Shown here one piece after another: positions 27,081 to 34,529 of a stretch of 46,846 bases of DNA. The position numbers and the translations under genes are program-made. This stretch comes from a virus, in the IMG/VR virus record IMGVR_UViG_3300028615_000105, positions 1 through 46,846 of that record. The stretch is one strand, 5' to 3'. The number at the start of each line of letters is the position of its first letter. Within the stretch, counting starts at the first letter, position 1. The notes under the pieces are model-generated. The model did not search any database. It saw only the letters and a list, made by a program, of their open reading frames with translations, and was not told where the DNA came from.

Positions 27081-27416
27081 TTATATCATGTAATTTTTAT
27101 ATAAACAATTTTTATTTGAACAAATTCTTGCCTTTGTTTTTTCTACCATTCCACCACTATATTGTTTAGTTTCATGACCACAATATTTACATGCAAATCT
27201 TACTGATCTTCCATTAATTATTTGTATTTTTTCTACACCTTGATCTTGAATCTTTCTACACTTTTTATTTGAACAAATTCTTCTGTGTTTTTCAAGATCA
27301 TATTCTATATGTAGTTTTGTTTCAGATCCGCATTGTGAACACGGAAAAAGAGGTTCAGCTCTATCGGCTTCAATTGAAGCCGATAAGCCATCTAACAAAT
27401 GCTGATTATCTTGCAT
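27081..27416 (-). CDS. Double zinc-ribbon protein
   Basis: 111 residues containing two copies of one zinc-ribbon-like unit. The first (about residues 26-56) has CSQCGSETKLH, then RRICSNKKC. The second (about 76-107) has CKYCGHETKQY, then ARICSNKNC. Each gives four cysteines in the order C-x2-C...C-x4-C, suited to bind one zinc ion. Such small zinc ribbons bind nucleic acid or protein. It is encoded between two virion-type genes, which is unusual for a regulator. Function unknown; the internal duplication is certain from the sequence. Confidence 0.68.
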   Translation of the reverse strand: MQDNQHLLDGLSASIEADRAEPLFPCSQCGSETKLHIEYDLEKHRRICSNKKCRKIQDQGVEKIQIINGRSVRFACKYCGHETKQYSGGMVEKTKARICSNKNCLYKNYMI

Positions 27417-27418
27417 TA

Positions 27419-27898
27419 CTACGTAATCCTAACGTTATATGTCAACTTCAATTTATCAGCAATACTTTTGTTTACAGAAGTAAAAATAGCTCGCATTAAT
27501 GCAGATCCACCAGGACTTGTATTTTGATTAAGTACACAAGCTTCTTGAATATTAGTTCCTGTCAAACTACCAGCGCCAGAAGGATAACTAATTACAAGTT
27601 GTAACGTTCGTGTACCAGACAATAGTGTTTTTGAATCTGCTGTATTTAAAGAATTTGCGATTGGAGACAATACATTTGTATGACCACTATTCGGACTTGC
27701 GCCACTGGTACCAATTCTAAATTGATCCCAATCATTAGCATTAAGTCCGCAAGCTTGACGCCATGTTTGCCTTTTTCCTGTATTGACCACAAGGTTATGT
27801 GTTCTAACCTTTTTAATTACCTTAGGACCGTCTTTTCCATCTCTGATGACTTCAATATCTAGCCATCCTCCAAATCGATTATTATCATTAATTTCCAT
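27419..27898 (-). CDS. Putative virion structural protein
   Basis: 159 residues. The pattern KKVRTHNLVVNTGKRQTWRQ, then FRIGTSGASPNSGHTNVLS, is common in phage tail or head-surface proteins where 'HNLVVNTG....' is followed by a GTG/GTS block and Thr-rich strands. The rest is beta-strand rich (RTLQLVISYPSGAG, ALMRAIFTSVNKSIADKLKL). It begins inside the last codons of the methyltransferase-glycosyltransferase gene (11-base overlap), with GGAGG before the ATG. It is a plausible target or partner of that enzyme, which is inference. Confidence 0.62.
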   Translation of the reverse strand: MEINDNNRFGGWLDIEVIRDGKDGPKVIKKVRTHNLVVNTGKRQTWRQACGLNANDWDQFRIGTSGASPNSGHTNVLSPIANSLNTADSKTLLSGTRTLQLVISYPSGAGSLTGTNIQEACVLNQNTSPGGSALMRAIFTSVNKSIADKLKLTYNVRIT

Positions 27899-29708
27899 TA
27901 TATACCTCCGTACTTTGGGTTAAAAGCGCTTCTTTTATTATTGTAATATTATTTGTTGCTTCTTGACAAGCTTCTGGGGGGCAATCTGATGGTAACAAAT
28001 CCAATACTTTTTCAGCCCATTCCAATGATTCTTCTAATTTTCCTAATTCACCACAAATTTGAGCCAACCTTTGTGCAGGGATATAACTGTAATATCCAAG
28101 ATCTATCCACCATATAGTAAATGGTTGTCTGTTTATGCCTGTTGACGCATACAAATAAAATTTATATGCTTTTTCGTATTCTTTTTCCATGTAAGCTAAA
28201 TCACCTAGCCAAATAAAATGCTCTGATCTTGACCAATCATCACTTGTACATCCATGCAAAATTCGATAAGCATCCTTAATTTTCCCCTGCTTTGAGTATT
28301 CTTTTGAAAGTATTAATCTTGCTTGATATTTTTGCACTCCATTGTTTGACGTTGCAAGAAATTGTTCTAGTCGATCTATAGCTTTTTCAGGATTTATATC
28401 TCTCCATTCTTGGCCCAGATAAAATAAATCTGTTTCAGCTTTCCTTGTCATCCAATCATCAAGTAAAGCTTTTCTGTTTTGCGCTTTACGCTGGACAGAT
28501 CTAGACTTTCCTCTTGTTTCATGACGTTCATGAATTGTTATAACCTGTGGAAGCTTTACACAAAGTGCTGTTTCCGGATAATCTAATATATTGTGTACAG
28601 GTCTAGTGAATTTTATATTATCTGATTTTTTAAATAGCCATGGAAACGCCCACTGTTGTCCATTACCTTGTCTAAGAACAAATCCTATAGATGCATTGGC
28701 TGGCATAACCTTGTCTAAATCAAGAAGACAATCATGACCGTGAGCTAAATATTCGTGACCTTCTGTCATAAATATCCAATCGCCATTACATTTATCAACA
28801 CACTGGTTTCTAACCCAAGAAAAATTAATTCCTTTGTAACCCATATACTCTTTACATTTTACGTGATTACATTCTGGACAATATGCTTTTGAATGTCCTG
28901 TTGGTGGACCCATAGGATTTGTGAGATAAAAAACAGTATCCGCATATCTTGAAGCAACTTCAAATGTATTGTCTTTTGTTCTTGGATCTATTCCAACAAC
29001 CATTTGATCAGATATACCCATTAAACTAGCAAGTGTTTTTTCTAAATCTTCCCCTTCATCCCTAACGGGTAGTGTTGACGATAATGTAAAATTTTTTTTA
29101 GCTATCTCACCACATACACCTAATAAATATCCATCAATAACTTCTACACGCACATACTTAAAATATTTTTGAAGCAATCTTTTAAATTGTAACGCTGTAA
29201 ATTTTACTGTATGTTGTGGTTCTTCTTCCGGACCTAGTCTGTTGTTTGGTACTGAAATTAATGCGCCATTTGCATGACTTATGTTTTGTAATAAATATTC
29301 TCTTGTAGATTCTGAAAGATGTTCAAAACATTCTGTTGATACAAATAAATTATATAACTCAAATAGTTGACTTAGGTTTTGTTCTTCTAAACAATGTTTT
29401 TGAGATTTTAAACCTTTATCTTTACACCTTTTGATTGCATAAATACTATTGTCAATAACAAAAATATTATTTTTATCAACAACATTACAGCATTCTTTTG
29501 CAATTTTATCTGCTAGTATCCCATTTCCGCCACCTATATCAACAGCGCGAATTTTACACTTTTTAGTATTTATTTTATTTATCAAGAAGCATATTCGACT
29601 ATAAACATTTTTTAATGCATATTGTCGCCATGTATCATCACCTTCTGTTTCCCATATTCGATCCCATTTTTTGGAATCATTTGCTGATTTGGCAATGGAT
29701 AGATCCAT
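27888..29708 (-). CDS. Methyltransferase-glycosyltransferase-TPR fusion
   Basis: 606 residues in three domains. Residues 1-200 are a class I SAM methyltransferase: motif I VDIGGGNG (56-63), then VSTECFEHL (about 123-131) at the motif IV position. Residues 205-400 are a family 2 glycosyltransferase: LPVRDEGEDLEKTLASL (213-229) as the nucleotide-binding start, GIDPRTKDNT (239-248), and WIFMTEGHEYL (311-321) where the usual DxD is found. A Cys/His cluster CPECNHVKC (277-285) is inserted. Residues 410-600 hold several TPR-like helical repeats (YRILHGCTSDDW, YEKAYKFYLYAS, ECGE-type turns). Likely modifies virion or host surface components. GGAG precedes the ATG. It stands alone among structural genes. 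Confidence 0.8.
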   Translation of the reverse strand: MDLSIAKSANDSKKWDRIWETEGDDTWRQYALKNVYSRICFLINKINTKKCKIRAVDIGGGNGILADKIAKECCNVVDKNNIFVIDNSIYAIKRCKDKGLKSQKHCLEEQNLSQLFELYNLFVSTECFEHLSESTREYLLQNISHANGALISVPNNRLGPEEEPQHTVKFTALQFKRLLQKYFKYVRVEVIDGYLLGVCGEIAKKNFTLSSTLPVRDEGEDLEKTLASLMGISDQMVVGIDPRTKDNTFEVASRYADTVFYLTNPMGPPTGHSKAYCPECNHVKCKEYMGYKGINFSWVRNQCVDKCNGDWIFMTEGHEYLAHGHDCLLDLDKVMPANASIGFVLRQGNGQQWAFPWLFKKSDNIKFTRPVHNILDYPETALCVKLPQVITIHERHETRGKSRSVQRKAQNRKALLDDWMTRKAETDLFYLGQEWRDINPEKAIDRLEQFLATSNNGVQKYQARLILSKEYSKQGKIKDAYRILHGCTSDDWSRSEHFIWLGDLAYMEKEYEKAYKFYLYASTGINRQPFTIWWIDLGYYSYIPAQRLAQICGELGKLEESLEWAEKVLDLLPSDCPPEACQEATNNITIIKEALLTQSTEVYNGN

Positions 29709-29751
29709 AATCCTCTCCTATTTTTGATAATGAAAAATCATGTCAATAAAA

Positions 29752-30444
29752 TTATACTGTATAATCCCAAAAATCTTTTATAACCCAACCACAACAGAAT
29801 AGAGACTTTTCTGTTTTTTCATTTTCATATGAAGGCAACAGCTCTTTTGCATGGTTTTTTAAATGTTTTTCAGCTTTCTTTTTTTGAGCATCAGACATGT
29901 CTGATTGTGATAATCTAGCCAGTGCATTTTTTAAGTGTGAAAGATCAACAGTTTTGTTTTCTGTTGGACTTTTAACATCCATATCATGATGGGGAAGCAT
30001 TCTTAGTGTTCTAGGTACAGTTTTACCATCCTCATCTTTTTTCCCACCTGGAAGTATAATTGCAAATGAAGCATCTGGTAAATCGTTTATATATTCTGTA
30101 CTCCATTTTGCTTTTGAAATATCTTGTTTTTTCTGTTGATATCCGGATACTCTTTCAACTTCTGTAAGATTAGAAAATTCAAAATCTCCATTTTCTTTTC
30201 TTGTATACGAACATGCATAATATTTATCAATAGTCTCTCTAAGATCTCTATCATATTGACTTACGGTTACAATAATTGTTTTGCTAAATACCTCAATAGG
30301 TCTAATATATGCACCTTCATTTTTCAAATTTAATTGTTGTTTTACCCATTTCATTACAGGTTTGTTAATTTTGTTAGCATATGCTTGAAGACTTTCACCG
30401 TTCATTACCGGTATATCTTTTCTAACAAAAATTTTTTGTTGCAT
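29752..30444 (-). CDS. Capsid-region protein with GGKKDEDGKTVPR module, unknown
   Basis: 230 residues. The block PDASFAIILPGGKKDEDGKT, then VPRTLRMLPHHD, and later HLKNALARLSQSD, is a module I recognise from capsid-region proteins of many phages ('LPDS.FA.I.PGGKKDE.G.T.PRSLR.LPHHD......H..NALARL'). Its function is not established. The N-terminal half (MQQKIFVRKDIPVMNGESLQ) is distinct. AAGGAG five bases before the ATG gives strong initiation. The module is often fused to protease or scaffold polypeptides; here it is a separate gene downstream of the major capsid protein. Confidence 0.62.
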   Translation of the reverse strand: MQQKIFVRKDIPVMNGESLQAYANKINKPVMKWVKQQLNLKNEGAYIRPIEVFSKTIIVTVSQYDRDLRETIDKYYACSYTRKENGDFEFSNLTEVERVSGYQQKKQDISKAKWSTEYINDLPDASFAIILPGGKKDEDGKTVPRTLRMLPHHDMDVKSPTENKTVDLSHLKNALARLSQSDMSDAQKKKAEKHLKNHAKELLPSYENEKTEKSLFCCGWVIKDFWDYTV

Positions 30445-30456
30445 TTTTTCTCCTTA

Positions 30457-30852
30457 TCAATATGGTTTATATTTTTGTTTCCCTATTTTTGATACAACAA
30501 TTCTTGTTGCTGGTTGTGATTTATGAGCTGTTAATACTAATCTAATGTCGTCAGCAAAAATAATAATTTTTTCACAACCTTTATTGTTACTATAATCATT
30601 TGATTCTACATCAAACGATATATTTCTGAAAAATTCTGGTCGTGAAATAGAATATTGAACTCCAATTTCACGTGGATTTACGCCACCACAATGCTTGCAT
30701 CTTCCGGTTTTGTGTTTTTCAACTAAAGACACACCCTTAATTGTTCTTTGAAAATCATGCCTATTTAGGCTTTTCAAGAGCGTATTTGCTTGTTCTTCGC
30801 TGAACAAATCAACTTTATGTGTTTGTCCATCGGACGTGTGTATCTTTAACAC
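30457..30852 (-). CDS. Small protein with CxxC motif, unknown
   Basis: 131 residues, starting with GTG at 30852 behind GAGG. The N-terminus (MLKIHTSDGQTHKVDLFSEE) is followed by a CKHCGG knuckle near residue 52, then NNKGCEKIIIFADDIRLVLT. The beta-hairpin ending with a basic tail suggests binding to nucleic acid or another protein. It is encoded among head genes. No named family. Confidence 0.55.
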   Translation of the reverse strand: MLKIHTSDGQTHKVDLFSEEQANTLLKSLNRHDFQRTIKGVSLVEKHKTGRCKHCGGVNPREIGVQYSISRPEFFRNISFDVESNDYSNNKGCEKIIIFADDIRLVLTAHKSQPATRIVVSKIGKQKYKPY

Positions 30853-30879
30853 TGATTCCTCTAATTTATTTATAAATTG

Positions 30880-31230
30880 TTATTTTTTCTTTTTGCGTTT
30901 CTTGCCTTCAGAAGGCCCTTCTGAAGGCTGATCGTGTCCATATATAGAATGAGTCATTGAGTTATCAAAATCGTCTACAATCAAATCCTCATTTGATTCT
31001 GATACAAAATTAACAAGATCTTCTTCAACCTTCTTTTGTTTTACAGCGTGATCGTGTAAAATTTGAAACGGAATTTTCATATTTTTCATATATTCCATTT
31101 CATCAGAAGTCACCATTTTAGTCGATCCTGGTTTAATATGAATAGATCCTTTACACGACCTTGAACAATTTTTAGGAAAATTTTCAATCTGTTGTATTTG
31201 TACAGTAGGACTGAACCGAATAGTAAACAT
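30880..31230 (-). CDS. Small head-region protein, paralogue of upstream gene
   Basis: 116 residues. The N-terminal 60 residues align by eye with the next gene upstream: CSRSCKGSIHIKPGSTKMVT here versus ASHCGYRGRVIKSGQSIITT there, both then 'EE/DEM-Y-Y/M...F..ILH/LQ'. The C-terminal half differs, being acidic and ending in a Lys-rich tail (KKRKKKK). The ATG overlaps the upstream stop (TAATG). This looks like a duplicated small domain, perhaps a head decoration or completion factor, but function is unknown. Confidence 0.55.
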   Translation of the reverse strand: MFTIRFSPTVQIQQIENFPKNCSRSCKGSIHIKPGSTKMVTSDEMEYMKNMKIPFQILHDHAVKQKKVEEDLVNFVSESNEDLIVDDFDNSMTHSIYGHDQPSEGPSEGKKRKKKK

Positions 31231-31682
31231 TATTCATCCTCTTCTTCGTTCTGTGCTTCAAGAATTAGATCAACAATTTCTCTTTTACTAGTCTGTTTTG
31301 GAATATCTCTTGGAGTAAGAGACAAATCGTTATCTTCTTTAATCAAATTTACCAATTCTTGTTTTGATAATTTGAGAAGATCTGATTTCTCATACAAACC
31401 TGTAACCTCATTATTATCTTCTTCTTGTTCAATTTCTTCTTGTTCGGTATTTACAAAATTATTTTTTACAGGATCTTTTTCTTTTTTAGGTTCACCCAAA
31501 GATCCTTGTAAAATTCTACAACTAAAACCATATTGATTTGTATAATACAAATACTCTTCTGGATTTGTTGTAATAATAGATTGGCCACTTTTAATAACAC
31601 GTCCCCTGTATCCACAATGGGATGCAGGGGATTCGTGTTTACCACCTAAGCGAATTTTAGCTCTAAAATTTGTATTATTCAT
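31230..31682 (-). CDS. Head-region protein with C-terminal SAP/HeH-like domain
   Basis: 150 residues. The N-terminal domain (residues 1-65) carries GGKHESPASHCGYRGRVIKS and YYTNQYGFSCRILQ. An acidic linker follows (EQEEIEQEEDNNEV). The C-terminal end, YEKSDLLKLSKQELVNLIKE..TPRDIPKQTSKREIVDLIL, has the helix-loop-helix pattern of SAP/HeH/LEM-like domains, known to bind DNA or proteins. It is directly downstream of the major capsid gene, where head-completion or minor head proteins often lie. AGGATC before the ATG serves as ribosome site. Confidence 0.6.
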   Translation of the reverse strand: MNNTNFRAKIRLGGKHESPASHCGYRGRVIKSGQSIITTNPEEYLYYTNQYGFSCRILQGSLGEPKKEKDPVKNNFVNTEQEEIEQEEDNNEVTGLYEKSDLLKLSKQELVNLIKEDNDLSLTPRDIPKQTSKREIVDLILEAQNEEEDE

Positions 31683-31760
31683 TCCTTGATCCTTTCTATG
31701 ACAATCAAAATGATATTAATTACTTAGTGTTGTAACACAAGTGTGGCAATTTTAAGGTTA

Positions 31761-32957
31761 TTATACACCTTTACCAATATTTCGCACTTTTACAATCGCA
31801 GTCAATTCTTCAAATTGCACATCAACTTTGGCCGTGATTGCATATTGATCAACAGTCTTGTAAATATCACGATCTTTTTCGATTCTAACATCTCTACCGA
31901 TACCAACAATAAAATTGCTCATATGGGTTAGAAGAAGTTGTGGATATGAACGATATGTAACCTTAACAGTATCACCATCACCAATTGCGCCACCACCGAT
32001 ACGTGCAATAGTGCCATTTGTAGCATCAAGCGTATAATCAGTACCAGATACGTAATCAGCAGTAGGAATCTTGTCAAGGTTTTCCGGATGAACAACAACG
32101 TCTGTAACAGGTCCGTTCCAAAGTGGTGTAACAGTAGTTCCGTTAAGCGTAATATGCTGTACGGTAAGAGGTTCAAACTCCCATAGTGGGACAGGAACAA
32201 CCGTAATTCCAAACGGACCAGGCATTCCACCACCACCACGAACAGCGTCATCTCCAAGCATAGTTGCGCGAGTGCTTAGCTTTTCAAGATATAGTTGATA
32301 AAGATCAGGACTCATGAACCATCGCAGCATAGCTTTATTTCTTCGGAATTTAGTAGGCATATTACGAATAGCCTTACTAAAAATACTCAAACCAATATTG
32401 GCGCCATTAGCATCAACAATATTTGCTGACTCTGCTATTCTAGACCATCCGTTAACAAGTGCAAGATAGGAATCCTTCACCTCATCGGAAGCGCCATTCT
32501 CAATAAGATCCGATTGAGGAACAGCAGGTCCATACGTATTACCATTGATATATAGATCTTCAAGATCATTGGCGAGTTGAGTAGCCATCAATCTGATAAT
32601 CGTATCCTTGATATTGTCACCTTCAATGTTCAGTTCCCTGAATTCATCACTGATTTCAAAAGGAACCATCAAGGTTTTTGGAGACAGTGTAATTTTTGAC
32701 GTTGAAATTCCACGTCTAACCTGTGGATCAACTGCTTCTGATTTCGGAACAGCAACTCTTTTGCCAACACCAATTTTATCGATATCTAGACTTTCATTTC
32801 TGAATCGAACAACGCGAGCATTATCCGCAAGTTTAGTTTCATCAACAACATAATCGATAAAACGATCACTCTGTGCTGGGTTTAGTTTACCGCTAGATGC
32901 AAGATCATCTGTAGCAATAATCGCTTTCCTGACAACATCTTCATTCTTTATTGACAT
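31761..32957 (-). CDS. Major capsid protein, HK97 fold
   Basis: 398 residues. Features of HK97-type capsid proteins are visible: an N-terminal arm region (NARVVRFRNESLDIDKI), TLMVPFEISDEFRELNIEGD, RLMATQLANDLEDLYINGNT (the long spine helix region), RRNKAMLRWFMSPDLYQLYL, then the typical FGITVVPVPLWEFEPL and a C-terminal YAITAKVDVQFEELTAIVKV. An insertion (about residues 270-320, TLNGTTVTPLWNGPVTDVVV...) may form a surface loop. Strong AAGGAG precedes the ATG. It lies directly after the scaffold-like gene, as expected. Confidence 0.9.
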   Translation of the reverse strand: MSIKNEDVVRKAIIATDDLASSGKLNPAQSDRFIDYVVDETKLADNARVVRFRNESLDIDKIGVGKRVAVPKSEAVDPQVRRGISTSKITLSPKTLMVPFEISDEFRELNIEGDNIKDTIIRLMATQLANDLEDLYINGNTYGPAVPQSDLIENGASDEVKDSYLALVNGWSRIAESANIVDANGANIGLSIFSKAIRNMPTKFRRNKAMLRWFMSPDLYQLYLEKLSTRATMLGDDAVRGGGGMPGPFGITVVPVPLWEFEPLTVQHITLNGTTVTPLWNGPVTDVVVHPENLDKIPTADYVSGTDYTLDATNGTIARIGGGAIGDGDTVKVTYRSYPQLLLTHMSNFIVGIGRDVRIEKDRDIYKTVDQYAITAKVDVQFEELTAIVKVRNIGKGV

Positions 32958-33015
32958 TTAATTTCTCCTTTAAATCTTAAAATATATATTTTTAAACACT
33001 AAAATTTTTTAATGA

Positions 33016-33966
33016 TTATAGTGCTCCTTCCCAAAGATCATTGCTTTTTTCTACCTTTGAATCAGTTACACCTTCATCGTCAACACTATTACTAGGATTT
33101 CTAGCCTTTTCAATTGCTTCAACCCGTTCATTGATCTTCTTAATCTCACCTTCAAAGCTTTTGATAGCTTCAACAATTTCATTGTTTTCACTTTTAGAAA
33201 TTTTTGGCATCTTTTTAGGACTAGAAAGTTTAGAAGTGCCGCTAGGATTACTATGTTGCATCATACCAGGAACGTTAGTTGCTGGACTCATATTTGGCGC
33301 AACAGATTCAAGCATAAGCTTCAAAATTTCTTGCGCTTGCTTTAGCTGTTGAATTCTAGACGGAGTAAAAGCAGCAGCTTTTGAAACAGCATCAACAAAT
33401 CCTTGCATCGTCATCGGTTGATCTTCTGAAACACAATTATCATCTGTATCTTCATCAGCAGATTTTTTAACCGGAGGTTTTGCAGAAGGGAAAGACGCAT
33501 TTGGATCAAGACCTAGCTTCTTAAAAGAAGCACAAACCTTTTCTAGCATTTCTTTTTCAAGTCCAGCAGAAGAAAGAACAGACTTGATAGATGATTTTTC
33601 AACATCGCATTCTGACTCATTTTCTGACTCATTTTCTTGATCGTTTTGTTTTTCAACATTTTCTTTTATTTCATCCACTTCTTGATCCTCACCTTCTTTT
33701 GTTTTGAGTGTCATTTTTGCAATATTTTCTACAATAGAATTAACGTGTTCCATTGCCTTTGCCACATCATTATTTTCATTATTTTCTGTATCTTCTACAG
33801 AAACCACAACACCTTCGTTGTTTTTTTTATCTGCCATATTACTCTCCTGATTCTTATTTTTCATTACTAAAAATTCTTGTTCATTTGCTGGTGTATCAAC
33901 TAAAGACACTTCATTAGTGTCTAGTAATTCAAATCTGCGAATTGCTTTTTTATCAAAATTATTCAT
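33016..33966 (-). CDS. Capsid scaffold-like protein with XkdF-type C-terminal motif
   Basis: 316 residues, charged and mostly helical/disordered (for example NDQENESENESECDVEKSS), with a helical C-terminus (NEIVEAIKSFEGEIKKINER). This is typical of scaffolding proteins. The N-terminus FELLDTNEVSLVDTPANEQE resembles the '..EVSLVD.PAN..' segment that usually follows directly after the XkdF-like protease domain in one polypeptide. Here it starts the next gene, eight bases overlapping the protease stop and in the +1 frame. The protein should fill the procapsid and be cleaved by the protease. Confidence 0.75.
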   Translation of the reverse strand: MNNFDKKAIRRFELLDTNEVSLVDTPANEQEFLVMKNKNQESNMADKKNNEGVVVSVEDTENNENNDVAKAMEHVNSIVENIAKMTLKTKEGEDQEVDEIKENVEKQNDQENESENESECDVEKSSIKSVLSSAGLEKEMLEKVCASFKKLGLDPNASFPSAKPPVKKSADEDTDDNCVSEDQPMTMQGFVDAVSKAAAFTPSRIQQLKQAQEILKLMLESVAPNMSPATNVPGMMQHSNPSGTSKLSSPKKMPKISKSENNEIVEAIKSFEGEIKKINERVEAIEKARNPSNSVDDEGVTDSKVEKSNDLWEGAL

Positions 33967-34501
33967 TCAAATATTTTACCTTAGCTTTACCGCCAATGCT
34001 AAATCCTGTAATTTTTCCATCCTTTACCCGTTGCCACAATTCTTTATCAAGAATCTTTACTGTCATAATCCAAGATCCCTGTTTTATTGTTTTTGCTCCT
34101 ATAACTAAATTATGTGGAGCTATCCAACTTTCAACCAAATTCATTTTACCTTTTGGGAAAGTTGAATGTTGCACTCCTAATTTTGTATATTTATTATAAT
34201 TGCTTAAAAACTTATATGCACTATCACGAATAACTTCTGAACTATATATATCTCCTTGCGCATCAACAACTTCTGGCTGTAATACTACGCCGGTAATAGT
34301 TTGTTGTTCCTGATTAGCTTTTTCTATTTGAACAAAAAAACGTTTTTCTACTGTACTCTGTTCAAAATCTTCATTTTCTTTTGTGATATCTGTAATGTTT
34401 TTTAGATTATCTTTAATTAAATTTTGATCATACGTATCCATGCCCGCGTTGCGAGACACGCACTTTGCTATTTCGGCTATATGGTAGCTAATATCCGCCA
34501 T
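33959..34501 (-). CDS. XkdF-like capsid maturation protease domain
   Basis: 180 residues. The core QTITGVVLQPEVVDAQGDIY, then KLGVQHSTFPKGKMNLVESW, and the final LWQRVKDGKITGFSIGGKAK match the XkdF-like putative serine protease. The histidine of QHS and the serine in FSIGG are the likely catalytic pair. It is short because the segment normally following in the family is in the next gene. The start lacks a Shine-Dalgarno and abuts a 10-bp inverted repeat. Function: cleaving scaffold and capsid N-termini during maturation. Confidence 0.8.
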   Translation of the reverse strand: MADISYHIAEIAKCVSRNAGMDTYDQNLIKDNLKNITDITKENEDFEQSTVEKRFFVQIEKANQEQQTITGVVLQPEVVDAQGDIYSSEVIRDSAYKFLSNYNKYTKLGVQHSTFPKGKMNLVESWIAPHNLVIGAKTIKQGSWIMTVKILDKELWQRVKDGKITGFSIGGKAKVKYLNE

Positions 34502-34529
34502 ATAAAGACTATGATACCCTAGTCTTTAT
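34502..34529 (-). repeat. 10-bp perfect inverted repeat abutting the protease start codon
   Basis: ATAAAGACTA, an eight-base loop, then TAGTCTTTAT. The arm nearest the protease gene ends directly at its ATG, while the other arm covers the stop codon of the MuF-like gene. No ribosome binding site is visible outside it, apart from the bases TAGGGT in the loop. It could hold back or couple protease translation. Confidence 0.65.

Noticed and set aside
31928-32257. 109-residue minus-strand frame inside the capsid gene
   Set aside because: Low-complexity shadow frame fully inside the major capsid coding sequence.
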